From NCBI GenBank assembly GCA_030537615.1, contig JAUNVP010000018.1:1-54972 (forward strand): a stretch of DNA of 54,972 nt. The letters run 5' to 3'. The notes beneath the pieces are model-generated. The model was not told the DNA's origin and made no database searches. It saw nothing but the letters and a program-made list of their open reading frames with translations. Source of the stretch: Actinomycetaceae bacterium (GTDB lineage: Bacteria > Actinomycetota > Actinomycetes > Actinomycetales > Actinomycetaceae). This document shows, piece by piece, positions 18,049-28,708 of the stretch (the first letter of the stretch is position 1; every line of letters starts with the position of its first letter). Made by a program: the position numbers and the translations under genes.

Positions 18049-19022
18049 TTTCTGTTCTTGAATGTACGTCAACCGCCGATGTGGCAGCCGAAATGGAAAA
18101 GCTCAGTTGCGGCGCCGCATCTGGGTTCGGTCGCGTCATGAATCTCATCGCGGTCATACCTCACGAAAACCAAATCGATGATGCCATCGAGATCTGTGGG
18201 GCTGCATCCAGAGAGCACCCGTGCCGAGTGATTATTGTCGTTGAGTCGCCCGAATCAACTGACGATTCTCTCACCGCTCAGATCCACTACGGTGATGAAA
18301 TTGGCCCTTCCGAAGTGATCGTCCTCCTTCCCGGTGGGCAGACGGCGAGTGAGCTCGACACGCTCGTCATGCCGCTTCTCCTGGCGGATACACCGATCGT
18401 CGTGTATTGGCCTCAGACTCCGCCCCTCTCCCCCATTGATCACCCTCTTGGGTCGATTGCGACACGTCGAATTACCGATTCGCGTTCAACGGAGGACGCT
18501 ATTGGCACGCTTCGGAACTTGGCTCGAGTCCACACTAACGGGGATTCCGATCTGTCATGGGCAGGCGTCACCTTATGGCGGGGTTTATTGGCAGCCATGC
18601 TCGATGAGAAACCGCGTCGGCCAATTGACCACGTTGAGGTGGTTGGTTGCGAAACCCATCCATCGGGTTACCTGATTGCGGTTTGGCTCCGCTCACAGCT
18701 TGATGTTCCCGTCCATTTCCAAGCAGCAGAAGTTGCGACAGTGTGTGCTGTCCGATTCCTCAATCAGGATGGAACTGAACTCGCGCTCACTCGTGAAGAT
18801 GGTAGCTCCGTCGCAAAACTCCATCGCCCCAACTTACCGACAACCAATGTCAATCTTCCACGGCGTTCACTGTCGGATTGTCTGATGGAGGACCTGCGCC
18901 GGCTCGACCCGGATGAACACTACGGTGAAATTATACGAAGTGATCTCAACCCAGATGAGATTTCTACCCCGCAGGATCCCGCGTCTCCTCGTACAATCTT
19001 CTCGGGAAAGAGGATTGACTAA
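18045..19022 (+). CDS. opcA: Glucose-6-phosphate dehydrogenase assembly protein OpcA
   Basis: OpcA is needed for full activity of glucose-6-phosphate dehydrogenase in cyanobacteria and actinobacteria. The 325-residue protein has an N-terminal RVMNLIAVI and ...HPCRVIIVVE, a middle ELDTLVMPLLLADTPIVVYWP and a C-terminal DCLMEDLRRLDPDEHYGEII, all characteristic. GGAGGA stands just before the ATG at 18045, which overlaps the zwf stop by 4 nt. Its stop overlaps the pgl start (TAATG). This double coupling is expected for subunits and partners made in fixed ratio. Confidence 0.93.
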   Translation: MISVLECTSTADVAAEMEKLSCGAASGFGRVMNLIAVIPHENQIDDAIEICGAASREHPCRVIIVVESPESTDDSLTAQIHYGDEIGPSEVIVLLPGGQTASELDTLVMPLLLADTPIVVYWPQTPPLSPIDHPLGSIATRRITDSRSTEDAIGTLRNLARVHTNGDSDLSWAGVTLWRGLLAAMLDEKPRRPIDHVEVVGCETHPSGYLIAVWLRSQLDVPVHFQAAEVATVCAVRFLNQDGTELALTREDGSSVAKLHRPNLPTTNVNLPRRSLSDCLMEDLRRLDPDEHYGEIIRSDLNPDEISTPQDPASPRTIFSGKRID

Positions 19023-19780
19023 TGGAATTTGATGTCCGTATTCATCGCACCCCCGAAGAACTGTATGCCAAATCTGCGGTTGCATTCGTCCGTAAGATTC
19101 GTGAAATCTCTCGACACCGTTCGCGAGTTCATGTCGGATTATCCGGGGGATCTGTAGCCGAAGGTATGCTACCGAAAGTTGCTTCCGTCCTGCGCGCTAA
19201 CCCGCATGAACTGGACCACTGGGCACCGGTTCACATCTGGCTCGTCGATGAACGCTACGTCGATTATGAGTCTCCCGATCGGACGGATTCGATTATTGAC
19301 CGAGAGCTCACATCTCAGTTTGAGATATTCACTCTTCATCGGCCGCCCCAGCCCGGGGATTACCCCGATCTGCGTACTGCAACACGCGCATACGAAAAGT
19401 ACATGATCGACACGTTCTCCGTGTCGAAACGTGTTGATCCGCGTTCCATTGCGCTTGATCTTGCAGTGCTCGGCATGGGGCCGGATGGCCACTTTGCGTC
19501 GCTGTTTCCGTCGCACGAAACACTCAGTCACCAAAGCCTTATGACCTACGTCAAGGACTCGCCTAAACCACCGCCTCAACGCATGACGATGACGGTACCG
19601 TTCCTTAGACGGTCTCGCAATTCATGGTTTATCGTCGCGGGAAGCCAGAAAGCCAGTGTGTTGTCCCACGCGTTACTGGGGGCCGACTTCCGTGAAGTGC
19701 CTGCGGCCGCGATGAATCAGGTCGGGACGACCTGGTGGTGCGACGACAATGCGGCCCATAAGATAGATCGTCATATCTAG
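19022..19780 (+). CDS. pgl: 6-phosphogluconolactonase
   Basis: Hydrolyses the lactone made by Zwf. The 252-residue DevB/SOL-type enzyme has VGLSGGSVAEGMLPKVA (substrate phosphate loop), IWLVDERYV and LGMGPDGHFASLFPS, all conserved in the family. Last gene of zwf-opcA-pgl; the start overlaps opcA by 1 nt. It ends 26 nt from the convergent secG, with only a 5-bp hairpin between (around 19783-19797). Confidence 0.94.
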   Translation: MEFDVRIHRTPEELYAKSAVAFVRKIREISRHRSRVHVGLSGGSVAEGMLPKVASVLRANPHELDHWAPVHIWLVDERYVDYESPDRTDSIIDRELTSQFEIFTLHRPPQPGDYPDLRTATRAYEKYMIDTFSVSKRVDPRSIALDLAVLGMGPDGHFASLFPSHETLSHQSLMTYVKDSPKPPPQRMTMTVPFLRRSRNSWFIVAGSQKASVLSHALLGADFREVPAAAMNQVGTTWWCDDNAAHKIDRHI

Positions 19781-19806
19781 CGGATGTTCCTCCGCGTCGC
19801 ACGGTC

Positions 19807-20052
19807 TTAGGACATGAAGCGCTGAAGAATTCCGATGGCGACAATGACACCTGTCCACACGACGAGGGTACCGATAGTAATGCGGTTGAGGTTGCGCTCA
19901 GCAACGCCAGAGGAGCCGCTACTCGAAGTGAGTCCGCCACCGAACATATCAGACAGGCCGCCGCCTTTGCCTTTGTGCATGAGGATCGTCAAGATGAGAA
20001 ATATGCTCGTCAGCACGACCAGTACTTTGAGGACAATCAGTAAAACGCCCAC
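19807..20052 (-). CDS. secG: Protein-export membrane protein SecG
   Basis: An 81-residue subunit of the SecYEG translocon with two membrane helices (LIVLKVLVVLTSIFLILTILM and LVVWTGVIVAIGILQRF). Between them is the conserved cytosolic loop HKGKGGGLSDMFGGG. I chose the GTG at 20052 because AGAGGA lies 8 nt upstream and the length fits the family. The longer frame to 20184 includes an intergenic palindrome. It follows tpiA on the same strand, as in many actinobacteria. Confidence 0.93.
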   Translation of the reverse strand: MGVLLIVLKVLVVLTSIFLILTILMHKGKGGGLSDMFGGGLTSSSGSSGVAERNLNRITIGTLVVWTGVIVAIGILQRFMS

Positions 20053-20147
20053 TCGAAATTCCTCTTCCGTTTGACCTGCTATCGGCGATGCCTCATGCAT
20101 TAGCCTTTCAACGTATTGAGTGTAGCGAAAGACCGGAACTAATGACA

Positions 20148-20185
20148 GTTGGGCTGGGTGAGTTTTCCAACTCACCCAGCCCAAC
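20148..20185 (-). terminator. 17-bp hairpin between tpiA and secG
   Basis: GTTGGGCTGGGTGAGTT (20148-20164) and its exact complement (20169-20185) flank a TTCC loop. It lies 23 nt downstream of the tpiA stop. No T-run follows on the minus strand, so it may be a U-less actinobacterial terminator, a partial attenuator lowering secG relative to glycolytic genes, or an mRNA stabiliser. Confidence 0.65.
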
Positions 20186-20208
20186 TAGGGAACTTGGAGA
20201 GACGAATC

Positions 20209-20988
20209 TTACAGTTCTGCGAACCGCGCGATCTTGGCGAACTCGTCAGCCTTGAGCGAAGCGCCACCGACAAGAGCACCATCAACATCTTGTTGAGACA
20301 TGATCTCGGCGACGTTGGACGACTTCACAGAACCACCGTAGAGAATACGCGTAGCCTCAGCTGTTTCGGCGTCGTATAGTTCCGCGATACGTCCACGAAT
20401 GGCACCGCAAACTTCTTGCGCGTCCTCGGGGGTTGCAACTTCGCCAGTGCCAATAGCCCAGATGGGTTCGTAGGCAATGACAGCAGTCTTGACGTCGTCA
20501 GCGGACATGCCGTCGAGCGCGCCGTCGATTTGCGCGAGGACGTGAGGAACCTGCTTGCCTTCCTTGCGTACTTCAAGAGCTTCACCGCAGCAAATGATCG
20601 GCGTCATGCCAGCGGCGAGAACTACGCGAGCCTTTTCACCTACGAGAGCATCGGATTCGCTGTGGTATTCGCGGCGCTCGGAGTGTCCGACAACGACGTA
20701 GGCACATCCGAGTTTCTTCAACATGGTTGCTGAAACCTCACCCGTGTATGCGCCTGATTCGTGTGTCGAAACATCCTGAGCTCCGTACTGAATCTTCATT
20801 CCGTCCCCCTCGACGACCGTCTGAACGGAGCGAATATCAGTGAACGGTGGAACGACAACGACCTCAACTTTCGAGTAGTCGAAATTGGCGTCGCTCAGTT
20901 CCATATGCAGGCCCTGGACAAGGTGGATCGCCTCAAGGTGATCCATATTCATCTTCCAGTTACCCGCCATCAGTGGCGTGCGTGTCAT
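20209..20988 (-). CDS. tpiA: Triosephosphate isomerase
   Basis: Interconverts dihydroxyacetone phosphate and glyceraldehyde 3-phosphate. The 259-residue enzyme has Lys12 (AGNWKMN), His102 ([11 protein letters not shown]) and catalytic Glu174 in [15 protein letters not shown], plus the phosphate loop [16 protein letters not shown] lies 7 nt before the ATG, straddling the pgk stop only 3 nt upstream, so the two are tightly coupled. Part of gap-pgk-tpiA-secG. Confidence 0.97.
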   Translation of the reverse strand: MTRTPLMAGNWKMNMDHLEAIHLVQGLHMELSDANFDYSKVEVVVVPPFTDIRSVQTVVEGDGMKIQYGAQDVSTHESGAYTGEVSATMLKKLGCAYVVVGHSERREYHSESDALVGEKARVVLAAGMTPIICCGEALEVRKEGKQVPHVLAQIDGALDGMSADDVKTAVIAYEPIWAIGTGEVATPEDAQEVCGAIRGRIAELYDAETAEATRILYGGSVKSSNVAEIMSQQDVDGALVGGASLKADEFAKIARFAEL

Positions 20989-20991
20989 GTG

Positions 20992-22185
20992 TCAGTCCTC
21001 CAAAACTGCGATTCCCGGAAGCGTTTTCCCCTCAAGAAGTTCAAGAGAGGCACCGCCGCCGGTTGAAATATGAGAGAAAGTTGCTTCATCGAAGCCGAGC
21101 TGACGAACGGCTGCTGCCGAATCGCCTCCTCCGACTACGGAGAATGCATCACCGCTGGACAATGCCTGGGCCACGGCCCGAGTACCTCCAGCGAAGTTCG
21201 GAAATTCGAATACGCCCATCGGACCATTCCACGCGACGGTCTTCGCCTCCGCGATCTTCTTGGCGTACAGCTCCTGTGATTTCGGTCCGATATCAAGCCC
21301 CATCTGATCGTCGGGAATGGCGTCGGCCTCGACCACTGTCGGGGTAGCGTCCTTGTCAAATTCGGGAGCCACAACGACGTCAACAGGGAGGACGAGATCG
21401 ACACCTTTATCCGCAGCTTCCTTGAGGTAGCCTTTCACTGCTTCAATCTGGTCCTCTTCGAGGAGGGACTTACCGACCTCGTATCCTTTTGCCTTGAGGA
21501 AGGTAAATGCCATACCGCCGCCAATCAGCAGGATGTTCGCCTTAGACAGGAGATTGGCAATGACCCCAAGCTTGTCCGAAACTTTCGAACCGCCAAGTAC
21601 CACAGCGTAGGGACGTTCCGGATTATCGGTTACCTTCGACAGCGACTCAATTTCTTTGAGCACGAGTAGACCCGATGCGGAAGGTAGTTTCTTCGCGATG
21701 TCGTAGACGGAGGTTTGTTTACGGTGGACAACGCCGAAACCATCGGATACAAATGCGTCGCCCAGCTCTGCGAGCTCGTTCGCCATGGCTTCGCGCTCCG
21801 CGTCATCCTTCGATGTTTCACGCGGATCAAATCGCACGTTCTCAAGCAACAGAATCTCGCCCTCGTTGAGCTTGGAAACCCCCTCGCGAGCAGATTCTCC
21901 CACGGTGTCCTCGGCGAGAGAGACCTTCGCATCAATGAGCTCGCCGAGACGCTTGGCGACCGGTGCGAGGCTGTAGTCGGGGTTGACCTGGCCCTTAGGG
22001 CGACCCAGGTGAGCCATGATAATTACTTTTGCACCCGCGTCAACGAGTTGAGTCAGGGTTGGTAGGGCGGCTCGGATACGACCATCATCAGTGATTTCGC
22101 CGTCCTTCAACGGAACGTTGAAGTCGGAGCGGACAAGAACTCGCTTGCCCTTGAGATCGCCGAGGCTGTCAATAGTCCTCAACAT
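20992..22185 (-). CDS. pgk: Phosphoglycerate kinase
   Basis: Makes ATP from 1,3-bisphosphoglycerate in glycolysis. The 397-residue enzyme begins with [13 protein letters not shown], has MAHLGRPKG and LLLENVRF in the N domain, and [14 protein letters not shown] and [12 protein letters not shown] in the nucleotide-binding C domain. GAGGAGA precedes the ATG. It is second in the gap-pgk-tpiA-secG unit, separated from gap by 99 nt that hold a hairpin. Confidence 0.97.
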   Translation of the reverse strand: MLRTIDSLGDLKGKRVLVRSDFNVPLKDGEITDDGRIRAALPTLTQLVDAGAKVIIMAHLGRPKGQVNPDYSLAPVAKRLGELIDAKVSLAEDTVGESAREGVSKLNEGEILLLENVRFDPRETSKDDAEREAMANELAELGDAFVSDGFGVVHRKQTSVYDIAKKLPSASGLLVLKEIESLSKVTDNPERPYAVVLGGSKVSDKLGVIANLLSKANILLIGGGMAFTFLKAKGYEVGKSLLEEDQIEAVKGYLKEAADKGVDLVLPVDVVVAPEFDKDATPTVVEADAIPDDQMGLDIGPKSQELYAKKIAEAKTVAWNGPMGVFEFPNFAGGTRAVAQALSSGDAFSVVGGGDSAAAVRQLGFDEATFSHISTGGGASLELLEGKTLPGIAVLED

Positions 22186-22231
22186 CAGTTCTCCTCAGTA
22201 TGTTTGTCAAATATAGGAATCGTCATAATGA

Positions 22232-22263
22232 ACGCCCGCGCACGCGATGGCATGCGCGGGCGT
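22232..22263 (-). terminator. Hairpin between gap and pgk
   Basis: ACGCCCGCGCA (22232-22242) pairs with TGCGCGGGCGT (22253-22263) around a 10-nt loop, 22 nt after the gap stop. No T-run follows, so it may partly terminate or stabilise gap mRNA, which is often in excess over pgk. Confidence 0.6.
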
Positions 22264-22284
22264 CATTGTTACGCTCGTCAGAGT

Positions 22285-23406
<1,122 letters not shown>

Positions 23407-23459
23407 TCAAAGTGGATTTAGCAGGGTCGGACGGCCCATATTCTTAACCTCTTCAAACT

Positions 23460-23474
23460 CCCGGTTCTCCCGGG
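23460..23474 (-). terminator. Weak hairpin after whiA
   Basis: CCCGG (23460-23464) and CCGGG (23470-23474) form a 5-bp all-GC stem with a 5-nt loop, 16 nt past the whiA stop. No T-run follows. The stem is short, so this is a tentative whiA-side terminator. Confidence 0.3.
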
Positions 23475-23489
23475 CGTAAAAGTCAGGGG

Positions 23490-24470
23490 CTATTCGTCGA
23501 GCATATCGAGTGTGAGGGATGCCTCAGTGTCAGGAATTCCCTGTTCGTGGGCCTGTTTATCAGCCATCGCAAGCAGACGTCGAATACGTCCCGCGATAGC
23601 ATCTTTTGTTAACGGCGGATCCGATAGTTTCCCCAATTCCTCCAACGATGCCTGCTGGTGGGTGAGTCGAAGCTGACCCGCCTGGAGGAGATGATCCGGA
23701 ATTTCATCGCCGAGGATTTCAAACGCCCTCGTTACTCGAGCTCCCGCCACCACGGCAGCGCGCGCCGAACGTCGCAGATTGGCATCATCAAAGTTCGCGA
23801 GACGATTTGCGCTTCCACGAGCTTCTCGTCGCTTGCGTCGTGTATTCCAGGTAGCCAAGGTCTCTGCGGCATTGAGCTTTTCAAGGATGGTCGTGATGGC
23901 ATCGGCGTCTCGAACGATGACGCGATGAGCACCGCGTACTTCTCTCACGCGGGCGGTTGCTCCAATCCGGCGGGCGGCTCCGACCATTGCGAGAGCGGCT
24001 TCAGGGCCGGGACCGGTGATCTCCATCGATGACGATCGACCGGGTTCCAAGAGAGATCCACGGGCAAGAAAGGCTCCTCGCCAGGCTGCCAACGCCTCCG
24101 CTTCACCCGAGGCGACAATTTGCGGAGGCAGTCCTCGAACTGGACGTCCCAGTTGGTCGATGAGACCGGTGAGGCGTGCCAGTTCGTCAGCGCGTTCAAC
24201 CACCCTCACAACGTAGCGATCGCCTTTTTTCAGCCCGCCCCCGGCAACGACTACAACAGAGGATGTAATTGAGTAGAGCTTCATCATAAAAGCGCGAAGG
24301 CGAGCCGCCGCCGCGGGATTATCAAGCTCAGCTTCAATGACGATACGCCCGGAAACTAGGTGTAACCCACCGGCAAACCGTAAGGTGGCGGCAACTTCTG
24401 CAGCCATCTGAGTTGGAGTCGTCACGGGCTGGGTGACGAGTTCTTTTTTGAACGAGCTAGTGAGTGACAT
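23490..24470 (-). CDS. whiA: Sporulation/cell-division regulator WhiA
   Basis: WhiA is a DNA-binding protein controlling division and sporulation genes in Streptomyces and division in Bacillus. The 326-residue protein has the LAGLIDADG-like scaffold ([28 protein letters not shown]; then [19 protein letters not shown] and [13 protein letters not shown]) and a C-terminal helix-turn-helix ([33 protein letters not shown]). GGAAGG precedes the ATG. It closes the conserved uvrC-rapZ-yvcK-whiA run. Confidence 0.95.
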   Translation of the reverse strand: MSLTSSFKKELVTQPVTTPTQMAAEVAATLRFAGGLHLVSGRIVIEAELDNPAAAARLRAFMMKLYSITSSVVVVAGGGLKKGDRYVVRVVERADELARLTGLIDQLGRPVRGLPPQIVASGEAEALAAWRGAFLARGSLLEPGRSSSMEITGPGPEAALAMVGAARRIGATARVREVRGAHRVIVRDADAITTILEKLNAAETLATWNTRRKRREARGSANRLANFDDANLRRSARAAVVAGARVTRAFEILGDEIPDHLLQAGQLRLTHQQASLEELGKLSDPPLTKDAIAGRIRRLLAMADKQAHEQGIPDTEASLTLDMLDE

Positions 24471-24514
24471 CGGCCTTCCAAGCAGTGTGCGGCGGGTATG
24501 GGCGGGTAATCAGC

Positions 24515-25522
24515 TTACGCGAGCCAGGTCTCCGGGCGGCCCACTTCGCCCAGAACTCCCTCGAAAGCGTCGCGCAAAGCGGCCGCTAAGCGCAGAGGGT
24601 CATGGAGTGGCCGGCCAGCTCCAGTACAGACTTGTCGGAGCAACAAGCGAGCGCCCACATCTCGAGCTGCCGTTTCCAGATCATCAATATCATCCACCAT
24701 GGATGGTTCAGCTATGACGACGTCAAGAGCGAAATCCGGCGCGTGTTGGGAGAGCACTCGAATGTGGTCGCCGGCTGATAGCTCATCGGTTTCTCCGACT
24801 TGTTTCGTCAGGTTGAGCACGAGCGCTCGTCGCGCACGAGTCTGCACGAGGGCTTGGTGGAGGTCTGAGACAAGAAGATGTGGGAGCACGGAGGTGTACC
24901 ACGATCCGGGGCCAAAAACGACCCACTCTGCGTCGGCAATGGCAGTGAGGACATCGGGAACCACCGGAGGGTTCTCGGGGATGAGTCGGATATGTTTGAC
25001 GATTCCCGGCGCGGTAGCCACTTTCGATTGGCCTCGTACCACTGTGGGGCCGTTCTCGGTTTCGAGATCAGCCTCAATTTCAACCGGAACTGCCGCCATC
25101 GGGAGAACCCTGCCTTTGGCTCCAAGGAGTCGTCCAACCCAATCGAGTCCGTCGACCTCGTTACCGAGAAGTTGCCCTAACGCAACAATGAGCAGGTTTC
25201 CCAACGCGTGATTGTCGAGAGGACCGTGAGTCTTAAAACGGTGCTGGAGGACGTCGCGCCACGTTAAACCCCATTCGGAATCGTCGCACAGGGACGCCAG
25301 TGCCATCCGCAGATCTCCCGGCGGTAGCGCATCCATTTCAGCTCGCAACCGTCCAGAGGATCCTCCATCATCAGCGACTGTCACCACTGCCGTGAGTTGG
25401 TGAGTAATGTGTTTGAGTGCGCGGAGGGTCGCTGAGAGTCCGTGGCCACCACCAAAGGCCACGACACGAGCACCGGCTTCTCCTCGCCGGGGCCAACCGT
25501 TGTGATCAAGTAATCCTGACAT
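24515..25522 (-). CDS. yvcK: YvcK/CofD-family gluconeogenesis factor
   Basis: A 335-residue Rossmann-like protein of the YvcK branch, which binds UDP-sugars and is needed on gluconeogenic carbon and for cell-wall synthesis. Signatures are RVVAFGGGHGLSATLRALK, TVADDGGSSGRLR, PPGDLRMALASL and FGPGSWYTSVLPHLL. It begins 2 nt after the rapZ stop with AGGGAA as ribosome site. In mycobacteria the homologue CuvA is tied to PknB signalling; that link is not visible here. Confidence 0.93.
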   Translation of the reverse strand: MSGLLDHNGWPRRGEAGARVVAFGGGHGLSATLRALKHITHQLTAVVTVADDGGSSGRLRAEMDALPPGDLRMALASLCDDSEWGLTWRDVLQHRFKTHGPLDNHALGNLLIVALGQLLGNEVDGLDWVGRLLGAKGRVLPMAAVPVEIEADLETENGPTVVRGQSKVATAPGIVKHIRLIPENPPVVPDVLTAIADAEWVVFGPGSWYTSVLPHLLVSDLHQALVQTRARRALVLNLTKQVGETDELSAGDHIRVLSQHAPDFALDVVIAEPSMVDDIDDLETAARDVGARLLLRQVCTGAGRPLHDPLRLAAALRDAFEGVLGEVGRPETWLA

Positions 25523-25524
25523 TC

Positions 25525-26493
25525 TTATTCCCTACCGAGATCCCGATGCGTCACTCGCACGGGGAAGTTTTCCGCACGCAGTTTGGACGCGATGAGTTCA
25601 GTCATGGCGACCGACCGGTGCTTACCTCCGGTGCAGCCAACGGCTATAGTGACAAACGGTTTGAGTTCAGACAAGTACCCTTTGAGCATAGGAGCCAAAA
25701 GTTCCGCGTAGTTTTCGGCAAATTGGCGGGCTCCGGGCTGTTCCAACACGTAGCGCGCAACCGGTTCATCGCGTCCGGTCAGATGGCGTAGCTCCGTCAC
25801 CCAATAGGGATTTTTGAGGAATCGCACATCGAGTACGTGATCGGCATCGAGGGGAATGCCATATTTGAAACCAAAAGACATCACCGTCAGCTTGAGCGGT
25901 ATATCCGACGCATCGGCGACGACGTCACGCATATGTCGAGTGAGGTCGTGTACCCCCATACCGGACGTGTCGATGGTCTCGTCCGCTTGTTTCTTCAACG
26001 GTGCGAGAAGCGCTCGTTCTTTCCGAATTCCGTCGAGAATACGACCGTCACCTTGGAGGGGGTGAGGCCGGCGGTTGGATTCGTAACGACGAACAAGTGT
26101 GGCCTCATCACAGTCGAGGAAGATCAGGCGAAAGTTCACCTTTTCTTCCTCCAACTTTTCGAGGACAGTGGCGAAATCACGGAAGAACTCTCGGGAACGA
26201 ACGTCGACTACTGCGCCGAGACGATGGACGCCAGTACCGTCCGCCGTCATCATGCCGGCCAGTGCCGTCAAGAGCGTCGGCGGCAGATTGTCGACCACGT
26301 ACCAGTCAAGATCTTCGAGAGCCATCGCGGCTCGGGTGCGACCTGCACCAGACATACCGGTAATGATGATCATCTCGGCATCTGCTGCGTCCGGTAACGC
26401 TGACGTTTCGTCCAGAATGGGAATCCCATTGGGAACCGTCGGCGGATTCGGTTCGTTTCCTGCTTCGTTCTGGGGGGCATTAATGTCAGTCAT
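25525..26493 (-). CDS. rapZ: RapZ-family nucleotide-binding protein
   Basis: In E. coli RapZ is an RNA-binding adaptor that controls glucosamine-6-phosphate synthase through small RNAs; the actinobacterial role is unclear. The 322-residue protein has an acidic N-terminal extension of about 38 residues, then the P-loop ITGMSGAGRTRAA, DFLDC-type RLIFLDCDEATLVRRY, and C-terminal FVTIAVGCTGGKHRSV. The P-loop has Arg instead of the usual Lys, which is common in this family. It lies between uvrC and yvcK. Confidence 0.93.
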   Translation of the reverse strand: MTDINAPQNEAGNEPNPPTVPNGIPILDETSALPDAADAEMIIITGMSGAGRTRAAMALEDLDWYVVDNLPPTLLTALAGMMTADGTGVHRLGAVVDVRSREFFRDFATVLEKLEEEKVNFRLIFLDCDEATLVRRYESNRRPHPLQGDGRILDGIRKERALLAPLKKQADETIDTSGMGVHDLTRHMRDVVADASDIPLKLTVMSFGFKYGIPLDADHVLDVRFLKNPYWVTELRHLTGRDEPVARYVLEQPGARQFAENYAELLAPMLKGYLSELKPFVTIAVGCTGGKHRSVAMTELIASKLRAENFPVRVTHRDLGRE

Positions 26494-26541
26494 AGTTCCA
26501 GTGTGCCAGTGAAGTGTTCGTTATGCGTGGTTGACGGAAGA

Positions 26542-28539
26542 TTACTCGATGTTTTCACCATGAAAATGCGACCATATCGTGGCCGCGAGATTCGGACCGA
26601 TACCCGGCACACGGCATAATTCTTCCTCCGACGCACGCTTCAGTTTCTTCACCGATCCAAAGTGCTTGAGAAGAGCGTGCTGTCGCTTCGCGCCCAGGCC
26701 GGGAATCTGATCCAGTATTGAGGTGGTCAGTGCCCGTCCGCGTTTCTTCCGGTGGTGAGTGATAGCAAAGCGATGCGACTCATCGCGAAGATGCTGGAGC
26801 AAGTAGAGACCGGGAGAGGTGCGCGGAAAGATCACCGGATACTCGTCGTCCGGAATCCACACTTCTTCTAGACGTTTGGCTAGTCCGATGATGGGAATGT
26901 CGATGCCGATCGCATCGAGAGTCCGAGCGGCTGCATTGACCTGCGGAAGTCCCCCGTCGACCACGACGAGGTCCGGACGATAGGAGAACCGGCGAGGGCG
27001 CCCGGTTTCGTGATCAATCGGTCCGGAAGCAAATGCGACACCGTCCTCGTCTTCACCGACCAGCCGATTTTCTTCGGCGATTAACCGTCTAAAGCGACGC
27101 TCCAGCACCTGGCTCATTGCAGCGGTGTCATCGAGGGAAGTGTCACTATCTGATCGAATAGTGAAATGTCGATAGTCACTCTTGCGCGGCGCCCCGTCTT
27201 CAAATACAACCATCGACGCGACTTGGTGAGTTCCGAACGTGTGCGAAATGTCGTAGCACTCGATTCTCAAAGGAGCGTCGTCAAGTTCAAGATACTCGGC
27301 AAGTTCCGTCAGTGCCGCGGAACGTTGGGTAAGATCGCCGACCCGTTTGCTCTTATGCAAACGAAGTGCATGGTGGGCGTTAGCCGCCACCGTTTCCATC
27401 AGTGCACGCTTCGGCCCTCTGCGCGGAACTCTCACGTCCACTTTGGCTCCCCTAAGGCTCGTCAGCCAATCACGCACCGCAGTCGCATCTGTCGGTAGAG
27501 TCGACACGAGAATTTCCGAGGGAATAGCGGAGGTCGGAGTATGTTCAACATCATCCACTGACTTTGCACTTCGTTTGATGCGTGCCGTGTGATCAAACTC
27601 CGAGCTTTCGGAATACACCTGTTGCAGCAGTTTCTCCATAAGCTCAGCTTCGGTCGCATTTCCAGGTCGATCAACCACCCATGCGCGCACGCCTCGAATA
27701 CGCCCTCCCCGAACGTAAAAGACCTGGACGGCTGACTCCAGTTCATCACTCACCTGGGCAAAGACGTCAGCATCGGTACCGTCATCAAGAACGACGGCGT
27801 TCCGTTCAAGCACCTTTTGTAATGCGGCGATATCGTCACGTAGCCGTGCTGCCTTCTCAAAGTCAAGATCGCTGGCTGCTTGTCTCATGTCCCGTTCAAG
27901 GTTACGCAGGTAGGGGCCAACCTTACCTCCCATAAACTCACACGCTTGCTCGGCAAGCGCACGGTGGTCGGCAACCGAGATATGTCCCACGCACGGCGCT
28001 GCACACCTGTCGATGTAACCGAGTAGACACGGGCGGCCCTGAGCCTGGGCGCGACGCAAGACACCGGCTGAGCAGGTGCGTATCGGGAATACTCTCTGAA
28101 GCTGATCGACGGTATCGCGGATCGCCCACACCTGTGAATAAGGTCCGAAGTAACGGGTCCCCTTTTTGCGGGCTCCCCGAATAATGTGCATCCGCGGAAT
28201 CTCTTCGGCCATTGAAATCGCGAGATACGGGTAGGACTTGTCGTCCTTAAACATCACATTAAAGCGGGGATTGAACTCTTTAATCCACGAATATTCGAGG
28301 GCAAGTGCTTCGACCTCATTGCCTACCACGGTCCATTGCACCGACGCTGCCGTGAACACCATCTGATGCGTGCGCGGGTGCAAACTTGCCGGATCTTGAA
28401 AATAGCTCGTCAGTCGATTACGAAGGTTCTTGGCCTTGCCGACGTAAATTACTCGTCCCTGCTCATCCCGAAAGCGATAGACCCCGGGTTCGGTGGGGAT
28501 CTCGGATGTTCGGGGACGATAGATTGCAGGGTCAGCCAC
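26542..28539 (-). CDS. uvrC: Excinuclease ABC subunit C
   Basis: UvrC makes both incisions in nucleotide excision repair. The 665-residue protein has a GIY-YIG domain (PGVYRFRDEQGRVIYVGKAKNLR), a Cys-containing segment (CLLGYIDRCAAPCVGHIS), a UVR motif (LDFEKAARLRDDIAALQKVL), an RNase H-like domain (PLRIECYDISHTFGTHQVAS and PDLVVVDGG) and C-terminal helix-hairpin-helix motifs (IPGLGAKRQHALLKHFGS, VPGIGPNLAATI). I prefer the GTG at 28539 to the TTG at 28581 because homologues begin near VADPAIYRP; the ribosome site is weak for both. First gene of uvrC-rapZ-yvcK-whiA. Confidence 0.95.
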   Translation of the reverse strand: MADPAIYRPRTSEIPTEPGVYRFRDEQGRVIYVGKAKNLRNRLTSYFQDPASLHPRTHQMVFTAASVQWTVVGNEVEALALEYSWIKEFNPRFNVMFKDDKSYPYLAISMAEEIPRMHIIRGARKKGTRYFGPYSQVWAIRDTVDQLQRVFPIRTCSAGVLRRAQAQGRPCLLGYIDRCAAPCVGHISVADHRALAEQACEFMGGKVGPYLRNLERDMRQAASDLDFEKAARLRDDIAALQKVLERNAVVLDDGTDADVFAQVSDELESAVQVFYVRGGRIRGVRAWVVDRPGNATEAELMEKLLQQVYSESSEFDHTARIKRSAKSVDDVEHTPTSAIPSEILVSTLPTDATAVRDWLTSLRGAKVDVRVPRRGPKRALMETVAANAHHALRLHKSKRVGDLTQRSAALTELAEYLELDDAPLRIECYDISHTFGTHQVASMVVFEDGAPRKSDYRHFTIRSDSDTSLDDTAAMSQVLERRFRRLIAEENRLVGEDEDGVAFASGPIDHETGRPRRFSYRPDLVVVDGGLPQVNAAARTLDAIGIDIPIIGLAKRLEEVWIPDDEYPVIFPRTSPGLYLLQHLRDESHRFAITHHRKKRGRALTTSILDQIPGLGAKRQHALLKHFGSVKKLKRASEEELCRVPGIGPNLAATIWSHFHGENIE

Positions 28540-28708
28540 ACCCCGATTGTAGGCTCTTCGTAAAATCCGCGCGCTGAACAACCGGCAGCATAGTGATCGA
28601 TCGTACAGTGCGTATGTGAACGCTCACGTCGGCTCTGCGTGAAATCATGGTATTTTCAACTCGAACCCACCACTACTGTAGCGACATATTGATTCCGGAA
28701 GGTTCCCC

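Noticed and set aside
20149-20379. Plus-strand reading frame and extended secG sharing the start MGWVS
   Set aside because: Both arise from the 17-bp palindrome at 20148-20185; the minus-strand GTG at 20052 gives a normal SecG.
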